Assembly (NCBI RefSeq): GCF_019134595.1
Contig: NZ_CP077770.1
Span: forward strand, 516,001-580,000
Source of the DNA: Pseudoalteromonas shioyasakiensis
Lineage (GTDB): Bacteria; Pseudomonadota; Gammaproteobacteria; Enterobacterales; Alteromonadaceae
Length of the DNA stretch: 64,000 bases
Direction: 5' to 3'
Shown here: one piece after another, positions 44,576 through 53,918 of the stretch
Numbering within the stretch: the first letter of the stretch is position 1
Layout of the letters: every line of letters begins with the position of its first letter
Program-made: the position numbers and the translations under genes
Notes under the pieces: model-generated
Told to the model about the DNA's origin: nothing
Database searches by the model: none
What the model saw: only the letters and a program-made list of their open reading frames with translations

Positions 44576-47146
44576 TTATCGCTTAAGGAAGCTATTCACC
44601 GAGTTTAACTCACGGTTTTTCAGTGCAATACAATCATTAATGCTTTCTTCAAGCTTACTAAGAGAACGTGCATAACCTGGTACTTCAGTGATTTTATCGT
44701 TGAAGAAGGTTTTGGTTTTCTCTAGGCTTTTCGCATCACAGCTTGCCGTCGTGAAGAACGGTAAGTTTGGTACAAAGAACGGCGGTAAGTTCTTAGTGAT
44801 GGCATCGTAATTGTTGTAAATCCACTCAATAAACAGTGCTTCACGTTCTTTACCATAGCCTAAACCACCTAATAACGTACGCATATCAGAGGCTGTTACG
44901 TTATCTGTTAAGCTGTACTCTAGAACCGCTTTTTGTAACTCAGGTTTACCAAAGTAACCCATCGCTGCCAGCATCTTAGTACGCACTTGTGGATCTTTGG
45001 TGGTTTTAAAGGTTTGCTTGTACTTTTTAAGTAACTTCGCATCGCCATGGTAAGCCGCAAGGTTTAAGTAAGTTGAGGCTAAATATGGGTCAACATTTTC
45101 AGGGTTGTTTAAGTACAGTGCCGCTTGTGCTTTTGCAGTATCAATGACTTTTTGGTCTTGGCCATCAAAACCTAAACGGGCAATAACTTGCGCACGCAAT
45201 TGCGATACCGCTGCATCTTCACCTGCTTTTGCTGTTAAACCATATTGTTTAGCAGCTGGTGCAATGCTGTTACGGATAAACTTAGGCCATAAGTCACGGT
45301 TGCTGTCGTCTTCGAATACGCGTTTTTGAGAAGCAAGGTAACCTAACGCTGTGTTTGCTACTAATGGGTGAGCATCACTCACAAAGGCTTCTAAAGTTTG
45401 CATTAAGTGAGCCGCAGAGATAACACCTGCATCAAGTAATGAATCAACCGCAGAAAGTAGCGCTAAGCGTTCACGAACCGTTAGCTTATCTGCGGCATTT
45501 TCTAGCAGAGCATTAAACTGAGCATCATCTAATACCCAGCGGTAATAACCCATGGCACCTTGATCTGGGTAGATCCACTCAGGTTCAAAGTCGAGAGTCA
45601 GTTGCTGTGTTTCTTTATTCAGCAGTACACTTGCGGTTTTAACTTTGTCGCCCGCACCATACTTAATTGCAACCGGAACATTCCACAGTTGTGCAGGTGC
45701 ATCAACGCCAGCATTTACAAAGCGGCTTTGACTGATATTAATTTTCTTACCATCTTGCGTTACTTTGATAAGTGGGAAAGATGATTGTTCGATAAATGAT
45801 TTAAGAACACTTGCTACATCTTTATTAGACGCTTCGCCTAGTGCTTGCCATAGATCAGCAGCTTCTGCATTTTTATACGAGAATTTTTTCAAGTAAGCAC
45901 GAATACCTTGCTGGAATGCCTCTTCGCCAATCCAGTTTTCAACCATAGATAAAACCGCACTCCCTTTACTGTAGGCAAGGCCAAGGCCATCCATGATGTC
46001 AGCTTCAGTTTTGATTGGCTTACGAATAGGTTTAGTACTTAAACGCGCATCCAGTGCCATTACATGGTTTTGTGGTAAGTCTAAGTGCGACTCAAATTCA
46101 GGGTTGATTTGTGCAGTGATTTTCGCTGCCATCCAGCTTGCGAATGCTTCGTTTAACCATAAATCATTCCACCACTTCATAGTCACTAGGTTACCGTACC
46201 ACTGGTGAGCTAACTCATGGGCAATGATTGATACATTACGCTCTTTTTTGCTGCGCGTTGCTGTTGCTAGGTCTACTAGTAAAATGTCTTCACGATAAGT
46301 TACTAGGCCTGCGTTTTCCATTGCGCCAAATGGGAACTCTGGTACTGCCACTGAGTCTAGCTTTTTATATACGTAAGGAATGCCAAAATAATCTTCTAGC
46401 GCTTTTAACACACGCGGCATATTTTCTTTTGCGTAATCAGCAAGGTGAATTTTACCTTGTGGAGTCAATACGCGGCCAGGGATTGGCATGCCTTTTATTT
46501 CAAGCTCTTCAAATGGGCCCACAGCCATAGCGACTAAGTACGAAGGAATCGGTGGCGTTTTGTCGAAAAAGTGCGTTGTCATATCGCCATCTACTTTGGT
46601 TTTTAAAACCGGTGTATTGGCATACACTTTTTGTGATGTTGGCGCTGTGATAGTTAGCTGAAATGGAATTTTATAACTTGGCTCGTCAAAAACCGGGAAT
46701 GCACGACGCGCATCGCTCATTTCAAATTGCGTGAAAAGATAAGGCGTGCCTTGATCTAGCGTTTTATATAAACCAACACTTTGGCGGTTATAAGGTGCGG
46801 TAAAATCAACTTTTAAAGTGTATTTACCTGGCTGAATTTTTTCTTCACAAGCAAATTTAACTTTGCCTGTTTTTAGCATTTCAGCACTTAGGTCGCAGTT
46901 TTCTGCACCTAAAATTTTCGCCATGCTCACTGCATAATCAATACCGTTTAATTCGATATAATTCGTTGCTTTTAGAACCTCTAAAGCAATTTCGGTATGA
47001 CCAGAAAAATTGTCTTTGGCAGGATCAAGCGTAAGTTCTACTTGTTGTGAGCTAGGCTTGGCAAGCTTTTCGATAACATATTCATTGGCATGGGCAGAGC
47101 TAACAGCAAGTGCAACACTCACCGTTAATAGGCTTTTTAAGAACAT
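44576..47146 (-). CDS. M1-family metallo-aminopeptidase, exported
   Basis: The 856-residue protein has a signal peptide (residues 1-20), the substrate-anchoring GAMEN at 274-278 and the zinc motif HELAH (His310, Glu311, His314) with the third ligand Glu333 in WLNEAF. A C-terminal helical ERAP1-like domain fills residues 500-856. It removes N-terminal amino acids from peptides in the periplasm. It is distinct from the cytoplasmic PepN because of the signal peptide. The gene stands alone and ends at a strong terminator. Confidence 0.92.
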   Translation of the reverse strand: MFLKSLLTVSVALAVSSAHANEYVIEKLAKPSSQQVELTLDPAKDNFSGHTEIALEVLKATNYIELNGIDYAVSMAKILGAENCDLSAEMLKTGKVKFACEEKIQPGKYTLKVDFTAPYNRQSVGLYKTLDQGTPYLFTQFEMSDARRAFPVFDEPSYKIPFQLTITAPTSQKVYANTPVLKTKVDGDMTTHFFDKTPPIPSYLVAMAVGPFEELEIKGMPIPGRVLTPQGKIHLADYAKENMPRVLKALEDYFGIPYVYKKLDSVAVPEFPFGAMENAGLVTYREDILLVDLATATRSKKERNVSIIAHELAHQWYGNLVTMKWWNDLWLNEAFASWMAAKITAQINPEFESHLDLPQNHVMALDARLSTKPIRKPIKTEADIMDGLGLAYSKGSAVLSMVENWIGEEAFQQGIRAYLKKFSYKNAEAADLWQALGEASNKDVASVLKSFIEQSSFPLIKVTQDGKKINISQSRFVNAGVDAPAQLWNVPVAIKYGAGDKVKTASVLLNKETQQLTLDFEPEWIYPDQGAMGYYRWVLDDAQFNALLENAADKLTVRERLALLSAVDSLLDAGVISAAHLMQTLEAFVSDAHPLVANTALGYLASQKRVFEDDSNRDLWPKFIRNSIAPAAKQYGLTAKAGEDAAVSQLRAQVIARLGFDGQDQKVIDTAKAQAALYLNNPENVDPYLASTYLNLAAYHGDAKLLKKYKQTFKTTKDPQVRTKMLAAMGYFGKPELQKAVLEYSLTDNVTASDMRTLLGGLGYGKEREALFIEWIYNNYDAITKNLPPFFVPNLPFFTTASCDAKSLEKTKTFFNDKITEVPGYARSLSKLEESINDCIALKNRELNSVNSFLKR

Positions 47147-47258
47147 AAGTATCCCTGATTTTTTGTTGTTAGAAAGGCACCTGCTATGAGGGGCGAATCA
47201 CCATGCTATCAGGTTTTAATTTGAACAGTAATAAATAGTTAGTAACAAAGTTTGTCAG

Positions 47259-47993
47259 TTAATTATGGCGGTCAATGAAACGCTGCCAATGCAGTTGCGG
47301 GTTTATTTGTCGTATGTTTTGTAGCACGGTATTTAATAACTGCATATCAGTAAAGCGTTGCTCGTTGAAATCTTTAAAACCAAGCAAGTAGTTAAAGGCG
47401 TCTTTGCAGTTGGCTTGCAGTGCATGAATTCGCACTTGTTGTTCAAAGTTGAGCCGTAAGCTGCTTATCGCGGTTTTCATACCTTGCTGATCAACAGTAG
47501 GAATAGCGCACTTTTGTAAATAACCAGCGCGTTCACCTTCACCCGAAAACCAAATGCGCACTTTTTCGCTATAGCGACCTGTTTTAGCGGGTAAATCAAA
47601 CATCAACCGTTGCTGGTTTTGCTCATTTAAATAGCCTAAGTATTGGTCAAGTCCTGCATCGAGTAATGCATTGTGGATAGGCACATAGCGGGGTTTTATC
47701 TTGCCATGTGTATGAAAATCAAAGCAGCGAATTCCATCAAGGGTGACAATATTATCAAGGGTTAAATGGCCAATTTCATCGCTGTAGGCACCGGTGTAAT
47801 AGGCAAATAAAGGCAGCCAAAAGTGCCAATGCTTAGCTTGTTCACGTGCTAAACGCTGATCACCATAAATGTAACCATTATACAGGGTATGTAATTCCAT
47901 GGCCGAAAAGGGCCTACGACCAAGATGGGACTTCAACCTAATACCTTGATAATAAAGATGTGTCGAAGAGTATAACTGATATACCCAAACCAC
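47259..47993 (-). pseudogene. Truncated tyrosine recombinase (phage-integrase-like) lacking catalytic residues
   Basis: The 244-codon frame matches the catalytic half of tyrosine integrases: RRPFSAMELHTLYNG, FWLPLFAYYTGAYSDEIGHLTL and VPIHNALLDAGLDQYLGYL align with family blocks. The N-terminal core-binding domain is missing. The first catalytic Arg (TGAR in active enzymes) is Tyr here (TGAY), the second box reads ISSLRLNF with the His residues lost, and the LGH box is LGF. The frame has no internal stop, so it is either a recent remnant or a retained DNA-binding protein. It is not a functional recombinase by sequence. The frame opens with GTG 47993; the first internal ATG is at 47900. Confidence 0.65.
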
Positions 47994-48102
47994 CTCAAGG
48001 TGCGAGTTTCAGTTGGAATTAAAAGCGATTTAGGCAAGGCATTGATTGCAAGTAATAGTGGTTCTATTGTTAAAATCAATATAAGTATCAAGTTTCCAGC
48101 TT

Positions 48103-48134
48103 AACGACACTGCCATAAATACGGCCGTGTCGTT
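48103..48134. other. Hairpin between the recombinase remnant and the DUF2750 gene
   Basis: AACGACAC and GTGTCGTT are perfect 8-base arms, continued after one mismatch by GCC/GGC. There is no T tract. It lies 20 bases downstream of the DUF2750 gene stop on the minus strand. Confidence 0.4.
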
Positions 48135-48153
48135 ATAAGCTTAAGGATTGCTA

Positions 48154-48504
48154 TTAATCGCAAAGAGCTTTAGCTAAACCAACCGGTTCGATTTCAACGC
48201 ATACTTGATCATCGTTCCAGTTTAAACCAACAAGCGCATCATCTTCGTTAAGGTCTTCAACCCACTCATCAAGAAATTCGTCTAGGCCAATTTCAACAGG
48301 GGTATAGTCTTGCCACTCGTCTTTGCATTGTACTTTTGCAGCGTCTTTAGTACCCCAAAGTAATAAGACATCAGTGTCGCTAAATTGGTTTGATTCACAG
48401 ACAACAAAACCACCATCTTCGGCACCCAGTGCCCACATAGATTCGTTCAAACGAACTTTTTCTACAAAGCTAACTAATTCTGATTCAATTTCGATATCGC
48501 TCAT
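48154..48504 (-). CDS. DUF2750 domain protein
   Basis: This 116-residue acidic protein has the DUF2750 pattern: FVEKVRLNESMWALGAEDGGF near residues 13-33, then VLLLWGTKDAAKVQC near 46-60. The function of the family is unknown; members are small and cytoplasmic. It lies 17 bases after the glutathione-transferase-like gene on the same strand. Confidence 0.75.
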   Translation of the reverse strand: MSDIEIESELVSFVEKVRLNESMWALGAEDGGFVVCESNQFSDTDVLLLWGTKDAAKVQCKDEWQDYTPVEIGLDEFLDEWVEDLNEDDALVGLNWNDDQVCVEIEPVGLAKALCD

Positions 48505-48521
48505 TTGCGTAACCCTTATCT

Positions 48522-49100
48522 TTATATTCGTGGATCTGTTTGTTGTACCGCCGCTTTATCGGAGAATTTATGATAAAAATCAACTAAGTTTTCTAGTTGG
48601 CTAAAATCAGTTAATTCGCGGAAGCGGATCCAATCTAGCAAGCAGTATAAACTGATGTTGAGGTATTCACAGCTTTTAAATACTGGCTCCGATAAATGAG
48701 TATTTAAATAGGCTAATGTTTCAACAATTCGTTCATTCTGTAAATTAAAAAATAGTTTGTCGCTGTTGGTATCAAACCCAGAACGCTGACAAAGTAAAAT
48801 TTCTACCAGTGAATCATTGCAGGCATTGATAATGGTTAAGTAGTTCTCTTGCTGCCAGCTAAGTAACGGCTGATCAGCTTTTTCGAGCAGGTAGCGAATA
48901 ATTGAGTTGGAATCACATAAGGTAAAATAATGGTCGATTAATACAGGAATTTTTCTGGCAGGGTTATGAGCAATCATGGTTTGTCTGTCTTGCTCTGAGA
49001 AAATATCCAAATTAATAAAATCAATAGGTAGGTTATTAAGTGTCGCCCAAATCCGAATACGGCGCACAAAAGGTGATGTGGTCGAGCCTAGTAATTGCAT
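48522..49100 (-). CDS. Glutathione S-transferase-like protein
   Basis: The 192-residue protein has a thioredoxin-like N-terminal domain with the GST start LLGSTTSPFVRRIRIW (residues 3-18), the NPARKIPVLID block with its cis-proline, and LCDSNSIIRYL for glutathione binding. The active-site position is Ser or Thr in TTSPF, not Cys. The C-terminal domain is short and helical. Substrate is unknown. Confidence 0.8.
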   Translation of the reverse strand: MQLLGSTTSPFVRRIRIWATLNNLPIDFINLDIFSEQDRQTMIAHNPARKIPVLIDHYFTLCDSNSIIRYLLEKADQPLLSWQQENYLTIINACNDSLVEILLCQRSGFDTNSDKLFFNLQNERIVETLAYLNTHLSEPVFKSCEYLNISLYCLLDWIRFRELTDFSQLENLVDFYHKFSDKAAVQQTDPRI

Positions 49101-49115
49101 GATGGTGTCCTTTGC

Positions 49116-49145
49116 AAAAAAAAGCCGCTGTGAAGCGGCTTTTTG
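49116..49145 (-). terminator. Rho-independent terminator of the parvulin gene
   Basis: AGCCGCT and AGCGGCT pair around a GTGA loop with long A and T tracts. It is downstream of the minus-strand parvulin gene and directly upstream of the GST-like gene start. Confidence 0.85.
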
Positions 49146-49160
49146 AAATCAATTTGTCAA

Positions 49161-49442
49161 TTAGTCAGTACGGCTTGTTACTTCTAGAAGATGATAACCA
49201 AACTGGGTTTGCACTGGGCCTTGAACTTGGTTAATTGGTGCAGAGAATACGACTTTGTCGAATTCTGGAACCATCATGCCAGGGCCAAACTCACCTAATG
49301 CACCGCCATCTTGACCAGATGGGCAATTAGAGTTAGCACGAGCAAGCTCTGCAAAGTCAGCTCCTTGCTCAATTTGCTGTTTTAAATCTAAACAGTGAGC
49401 TTCACTGTCTACGAGAATGTGTCTTGCACTGGCTACTGCCAT
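49161..49442 (-). CDS. ppiC: Parvulin-type peptidyl-prolyl cis-trans isomerase
   Basis: The 93-residue protein is a single parvulin domain: ARHILVDSEAHCLDLK (residues 6-21), DFAELARANSNCPSG, GGALGEFGPGMMVPEFDKVVF and TQFGYHLLEVTSR, as in PpiC. It has no signal peptide, so it acts in the cytoplasm. It would speed proline isomerisation in protein folding. Confidence 0.93.
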   Translation of the reverse strand: MAVASARHILVDSEAHCLDLKQQIEQGADFAELARANSNCPSGQDGGALGEFGPGMMVPEFDKVVFSAPINQVQGPVQTQFGYHLLEVTSRTD

Positions 49443-49514
49443 AACATCTCCTAATGTGTGTTTTAGTATTAAATTACTAGTTTAGTTCAATATTTACCGA
49501 ACGAAAAATTAAAT

Positions 49515-50090
49515 TTATTTTGCAGTTAGCTCAGCTTCAATTGCATCGCGTAAAGTTTGCGATTGTGGCTTAGTTTTACTATTAAAGCGCTGCACTGTCT
49601 TACGATCTGCAGACACTAAATATTTGTAAAAGTTCCAGTTAGGTGAGCTGGTTGCTTCGTTTAGGTGTTTGAATATCGGGTTTGCATCGCTACCGCGAAC
49701 GGCACTGGTAGCCAGCATATTGAAGGTTACGCCATAATTGATGAAGCATACTTTTGCCGTGTCTTTTTCATCGTCTTCTTCTTGGAAAAAGTCATCTGAT
49801 GGGAACCCTAATACGACCAAGCCTTGGTCTTTATATTCTTTATGAATGGCTTCTAAGCCTTCAAACTGGCCGGTAAAACCACAATTACTAGCGGTATTTA
49901 CAATGAGCAGTGGTTTGTCTTTGAATTCGCAGAAGTTAATTGACTCTTTTGAGCGTAACTTTCTCATTGTAACGTTGGTAAAGTCATCACATTGGCTGCT
50001 TGCTTTAGCTGTTGGCGTAGCCTCAGTGGTTTGTGCTGCAAGGTTAGTTGTTATTAGGCCTGCTGCAAGTAACAAAGCATATTTATACAT
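49515..50090 (-). CDS. Glutathione peroxidase-like exported protein with altered Gln position
   Basis: The 191-residue protein has a signal peptide (residues 1-19) and the thioredoxin fold of glutathione peroxidases. The peroxidatic Cys70 lies in NTASNCGFT, and Trp152-Asn153 (PNWNFYKYLV) match the family. The usual FPCNQF block reads FPSDDF, so the Gln of the catalytic tetrad is replaced by Asp, and an acidic insert (EEDDEKD) follows. It probably reduces peroxides in the periplasm, but activity is uncertain because of that change. Confidence 0.8.
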   Translation of the reverse strand: MYKYALLLAAGLITTNLAAQTTEATPTAKASSQCDDFTNVTMRKLRSKESINFCEFKDKPLLIVNTASNCGFTGQFEGLEAIHKEYKDQGLVVLGFPSDDFFQEEDDEKDTAKVCFINYGVTFNMLATSAVRGSDANPIFKHLNEATSSPNWNFYKYLVSADRKTVQRFNSKTKPQSQTLRDAIEAELTAK

Positions 50091-50165
50091 AGTTATTTCC
50101 CGCTAGTTATTTGTGATGAATATACGCTAATATGCAGCAAAGTGATCATTTAATTTCAGCTATTT

Positions 50166-50657
50166 ATGACGATTCGCAAAGCAACACAAACCGATTTAAC
50201 TGACATAGTCGCTATTTATAACGAGACCATCCCTGGGCGTATGGTAACTGCAGATACCGAAGAGGTATCGGTTGCAGACAAACAAGCCTGGTTTGATAGC
50301 CATACAGAGAAAAGACCTATCTTTGTTTTTGAGCAACAAGGTAAAGTGCTTGCTTGGCTGAGTTATAAGTCATTTTATGGCCGACCTGCCTATGATGGTA
50401 CTGTTGAAATTAGCATTTACATCACCCAGCAAGCTCAAGGGAAAGGACTTGGTAAACAATTGCTTACATTTTCAGAACAGCATGCAAAAACACTTGATAT
50501 CAAGGTGTTATTAGCTTTTATCTTTAGTCATAACCTACCAAGTATAAAACTGTTTAATCGCTTTGATTACAAGGTTTGGGGAGAGCTTCCTGAGATTGCG
50601 ATTATGGATGATAAAGCCTATAGCCTTACTATTTTAGGTAAGCGTTTAGACAGTTAA
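50166..50657 (+). CDS. GNAT-family N-acetyltransferase (phosphinothricin-acetyltransferase-like)
   Basis: The 163-residue protein has RKATQTDLTDIVAIYNETI near residues 3-21 and the acetyl-CoA-binding QAQGKGLGKQLLTF near 92-105. The start and the length resemble Pat-type N-acetyltransferases that act on small amino-acid-like compounds. The true substrate is unknown. It is divergent from the peroxidase-like gene and not linked to the sensor kinase. Confidence 0.82.
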   Translation: MTIRKATQTDLTDIVAIYNETIPGRMVTADTEEVSVADKQAWFDSHTEKRPIFVFEQQGKVLAWLSYKSFYGRPAYDGTVEISIYITQQAQGKGLGKQLLTFSEQHAKTLDIKVLLAFIFSHNLPSIKLFNRFDYKVWGELPEIAIMDDKAYSLTILGKRLDS

Positions 50658-50759
50658 TTAGCTAAAAAGCTAATAAAAAAATGCGGTACAAATTGTGACC
50701 CATTGCGATTTTAGGCTACGCTAAAATAGGTATTTATTATTAAGCGAGTCTAGTCTACT

Positions 50760-52751
50760 GTGCGAAGAATTTTAATTGTTGATAGCAATAGTGTTTTAGC
50801 AATGCGGGTTAAGGTGTTGTTAGAGCTAATTGGCTGTCGAGTTGAGCTATTACATTTTGCATTGGTTGATGATGCTGTTTTAGAGCAAGACTTTGATCTT
50901 GTTGCAGCTTCTCATGGTGTGCCAACCACCGTTATTAAAACGCTAATGGAAGTGTTCTCACAAGAACACTTCATGCTTTTAGCGCCCAAAGCGCAACGTA
51001 GTGATTTGCTAGAACATTTTAGTGAAGTAAACCGCCTATTACCTAATGCTGTGGTGATTTACCCCTTCTTTGCAAATAAAGAGATCAGCTCATTATTAGA
51101 AGGGGTGCTTGAGCTCGACAGCGATAATATTCTTCAACTACCTACCGTGTTACTTGTAGACCACTGTGAAGAGCGCTTAGCTCAAATTGCCTTAAACCTA
51201 AAAGGGGCACATATTAAAACCTTCACAGCTGATAATACTGTGTCTGCTATGGATGTTATTAAAGAGCAGAATATTGATTTACTCATTAGTGATTTTACTT
51301 TTACAGATGGCACTGGGCTTGAGCTCTTTAATAAGCTCAAAACACGCCTGCCGAATAGTCGATGTTTGCTTTATACCTCTAAACCAGACCAAGTCTCTAT
51401 GGTGGCAGCTATTCGCCAAGGGGTGGAAGATGTTCTTATCAAGCCGGTTGATGATAATACTTTACTGCAGTCCGTACACAAACTTTGGCAAACAGAGCTA
51501 TTAAGGCGTCATAACACTGAATTAGTAGAGCGTTTGCAAAATACAGTTGATGCGCTCATCGAAAAAGACAGTTTACTTCGGGTTATCTTTAAACACACAC
51601 CCGATGCCATCATTCTATTTGAGCGTGGTGGCAAGGTTATAGAAACTAACGACGCCTGCGAGCAGCTTTTTGAAAAGCCGCTGAAAGAATTTGAGAATTG
51701 CTCTGTTTTTGAATTTTTTGATGTTGCTTCAACTGAGCGCATCAAAGATAAGATTGCGACTTTAAGTAAAAACCGACAATTTAGTTGTGACTTACGACTA
51801 CTCAAGAAAAATGGCAGTGAGGTGCCTTTAGTTGGCTCGTTTAACGAAATCGACCACCACGGAGAAATTGCGCTAGCGGTGATCTTTAAGAACGTTACGC
51901 ATCTTAAAGAGAAAGAAGATTTACTCGTTGAAGCTAAAGATTTGCTTGAAGAAGAGGTCAAAGCCCGTACTGCTCAGTTAGAGCATGCTAAAAATGTGGC
52001 AGAAGCGGCAAATCATAGTAAATCTGAGTTTTTAGCGAACATGTCTCATGAACTTAGAACACCTATGCATTCTATTTTAAGCTTTGCTCGCTTTGGGCTT
52101 GATAAGGTTGCTAATGACGATTTAAGTAAAGACAAGTTAAACAAGTATCTATCTAGAATTGAGCAAAGTGGTGAGCGATTATTATCGCTGCTAAATAATT
52201 TGCTCGATCTATCAAAGCTCGATGTCGGGAAATTCCCGTTCAATCCGCAAAAGCATAACTTAAGCAATATTATAAAAACCAGCATTGATGATGTGTCGGG
52301 CACAGCCCTTGAAAAAAGTATTGCTATTCGGCCTATAGGTTTTGAACAAGGCATTGTGCTTGAGTGCGACGAAGAACAAATTAATCAAATTATGCGTAAC
52401 TTGATCGGTAATGCACTGAAGTTTAGTGAGCCGAATAGCGAAATTGATATTAGTTTAGCGGTGAATGAGCAGATGGCCGAAATCGCTGTTATTGACCGCG
52501 GAATAGGGATCCCTGAACAAGAGCTTGAAAAGATTTTTGCTAAGTTTGAGCAAAGCAGTAAAACCAACAGTGGTGCGGGAGGCACTGGGCTTGGATTAGC
52601 TATTTGTCGGGAATTTGTAGCCTTACATCAAGGCACTATTTCGGCAAGTAACAATGAGTACGGGGGCGCCACTATTTTGGTACGGCTGCCCTTAGAAATA
52701 GACTTGCCGCAACACTTGGCAAATGAACAACAGTCTATATCGGTAAATTAA
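50760..52751 (+). CDS. Histidine kinase with two N-terminal receiver-like domains and a PAS domain
   Basis: The 663-residue soluble protein has no membrane segment. Domain order: a degenerate receiver (residues 1-118; the phospho-acceptor position is Ser51), an intact receiver (128-245; Asp178, Thr206, Lys228), a coiled coil, a PAS domain (268-380), a second coiled coil, the HisKA domain with His430 (MSHELRTPMHS) and the ATPase domain with IGNALKF and DRGIGIP and GGTGLGLAI. It probably autophosphorylates His430 and passes phosphate to the response regulator encoded 20 bases downstream. The start is GTG. The input is not known; the PAS domain suggests a cytoplasmic signal. Confidence 0.87.
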   Translation: MRRILIVDSNSVLAMRVKVLLELIGCRVELLHFALVDDAVLEQDFDLVAASHGVPTTVIKTLMEVFSQEHFMLLAPKAQRSDLLEHFSEVNRLLPNAVVIYPFFANKEISSLLEGVLELDSDNILQLPTVLLVDHCEERLAQIALNLKGAHIKTFTADNTVSAMDVIKEQNIDLLISDFTFTDGTGLELFNKLKTRLPNSRCLLYTSKPDQVSMVAAIRQGVEDVLIKPVDDNTLLQSVHKLWQTELLRRHNTELVERLQNTVDALIEKDSLLRVIFKHTPDAIILFERGGKVIETNDACEQLFEKPLKEFENCSVFEFFDVASTERIKDKIATLSKNRQFSCDLRLLKKNGSEVPLVGSFNEIDHHGEIALAVIFKNVTHLKEKEDLLVEAKDLLEEEVKARTAQLEHAKNVAEAANHSKSEFLANMSHELRTPMHSILSFARFGLDKVANDDLSKDKLNKYLSRIEQSGERLLSLLNNLLDLSKLDVGKFPFNPQKHNLSNIIKTSIDDVSGTALEKSIAIRPIGFEQGIVLECDEEQINQIMRNLIGNALKFSEPNSEIDISLAVNEQMAEIAVIDRGIGIPEQELEKIFAKFEQSSKTNSGAGGTGLGLAICREFVALHQGTISASNNEYGGATILVRLPLEIDLPQHLANEQQSISVN

Positions 52752-52770
52752 TAAAAGGGAAGAGATAATT

Positions 52771-53898
52771 ATGGCCTTGAAACGTATTTTAGCGGTTGAT
52801 GATGAACCATTTAATTTAGAGATAATCGAAGAGATCCTTGAGGATCTCGATTTTGAGCTGAAAATGGTTAATAGCGGCCCAGAATGCTTAGAAGTCGTAG
52901 AGCAGTTCGACCCACAGGTGATTTTACTCGATGTGAGTATGCCACAAATGAGTGGTTACGATGTCTGTCGTAAGCTGAAAGAAAACCCCAATACGCAAAA
53001 AATTATTGTGATGTTTGTCTCAGCCAGAGGCACGGTTGAGGAGCGCATGGAAGGTTATTCTGTTGGTGCAGAAGACTACATTGTTAAACCATTTAGCCAT
53101 AATGAGCTCAAGCTTAAGTTACAACATTTAAATCAAGTGCTAATTGAAAAAGAGTCGCTAGAACAACAAGTTGAAGATGCTACGTCAACGGCATTTAATG
53201 CCATGGCAAACAGCAGTGAAATGGGACAAATTGTTAATTATATTGAGCATATAGGTTCAATAGATAACGAACATGAACTCGGCAAAGCCTTTTTAAACTG
53301 TTTAGGTGCATTTGATTTACAAAGTAATGTGGAGTTTAGATTAGATAACGAAGTATTACATTTCTCTGTGTCGGGTGTGTGCTCGCCGATTGTGCTCGAG
53401 CTGTTTGAAATGCTGAAAAGCAAAGGTCGATTGCACGAGTTCTCAAATCGGATTTTAGTAAACTATGAAATGATTAGTTTGCTGATCTTAAATATGCCTG
53501 GGCAAGACCCCGATAAGCATGGTCGAATTCGAGACCATATCTGTTTTTTAGTCAGTGTTACAGAGCAACAGCTAAAAGCGATTCTCACGAAGAAAGAGCT
53601 TCTTCAGCAACAGCAACAGTTAAATGATGCCGTCGGTAAGGTGCACAGCAAATTTACAGGTTTAATTGAGCTTTTAAATGAAAACCGTATCAATAACGAA
53701 GCTGTATTTAAGCGGCTTCAAGAAGACTTAGAAAGTCGCATACCGACCATGGGCTTAGATGAAGACCAAGAGGTGTTTATCTATCAAAAGGTCGACGAAA
53801 CCATTCAGAACTCAGTGGCTCGAGAGGAGTCTGTAAAAGGGGTTAAAGCGGCCTTTAAAGAAATTGAAAATGACTTATCGTTATTATTAACGCGATAG
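52771..53898 (+). CDS. Response regulator with unrecognised C-terminal output domain
   Basis: The 375-residue protein has a full receiver domain (residues 4-120): Asp10-Asp11, phospho-acceptor Asp54 (LLDVSMPQMSG), Ser84 and Lys106. A coiled-coil linker follows (about 118-140). Residues 145-290 hold a domain I cannot name; it has no DNA-binding, GGDEF, EAL or phosphatase motif. A Gln-rich coiled coil and a helical C-terminus close the protein. AAGGGAAGAG precedes the ATG. It is the likely partner of the kinase just upstream. Confidence 0.8.
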   Translation: MALKRILAVDDEPFNLEIIEEILEDLDFELKMVNSGPECLEVVEQFDPQVILLDVSMPQMSGYDVCRKLKENPNTQKIIVMFVSARGTVEERMEGYSVGAEDYIVKPFSHNELKLKLQHLNQVLIEKESLEQQVEDATSTAFNAMANSSEMGQIVNYIEHIGSIDNEHELGKAFLNCLGAFDLQSNVEFRLDNEVLHFSVSGVCSPIVLELFEMLKSKGRLHEFSNRILVNYEMISLLILNMPGQDPDKHGRIRDHICFLVSVTEQQLKAILTKKELLQQQQQLNDAVGKVHSKFTGLIELLNENRINNEAVFKRLQEDLESRIPTMGLDEDQEVFIYQKVDETIQNSVAREESVKGVKAAFKEIENDLSLLLTR

Positions 53899-53918
53899 GG
53901 CAAAGCTTTAACTAGTCA

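Noticed and set aside
47991..48002. CACCTCAAGGTG palindrome near the recombinase remnant, possible end of another repeat
   Set aside because: Only one end is visible, with no matching partner in the window, so a mobile element cannot be claimed.
51509..51961. 150-codon open frame antisense to the histidine kinase gene
   Set aside because: It is Ser-rich low-complexity sequence opposite a well-supported kinase, with no ribosome-binding site.
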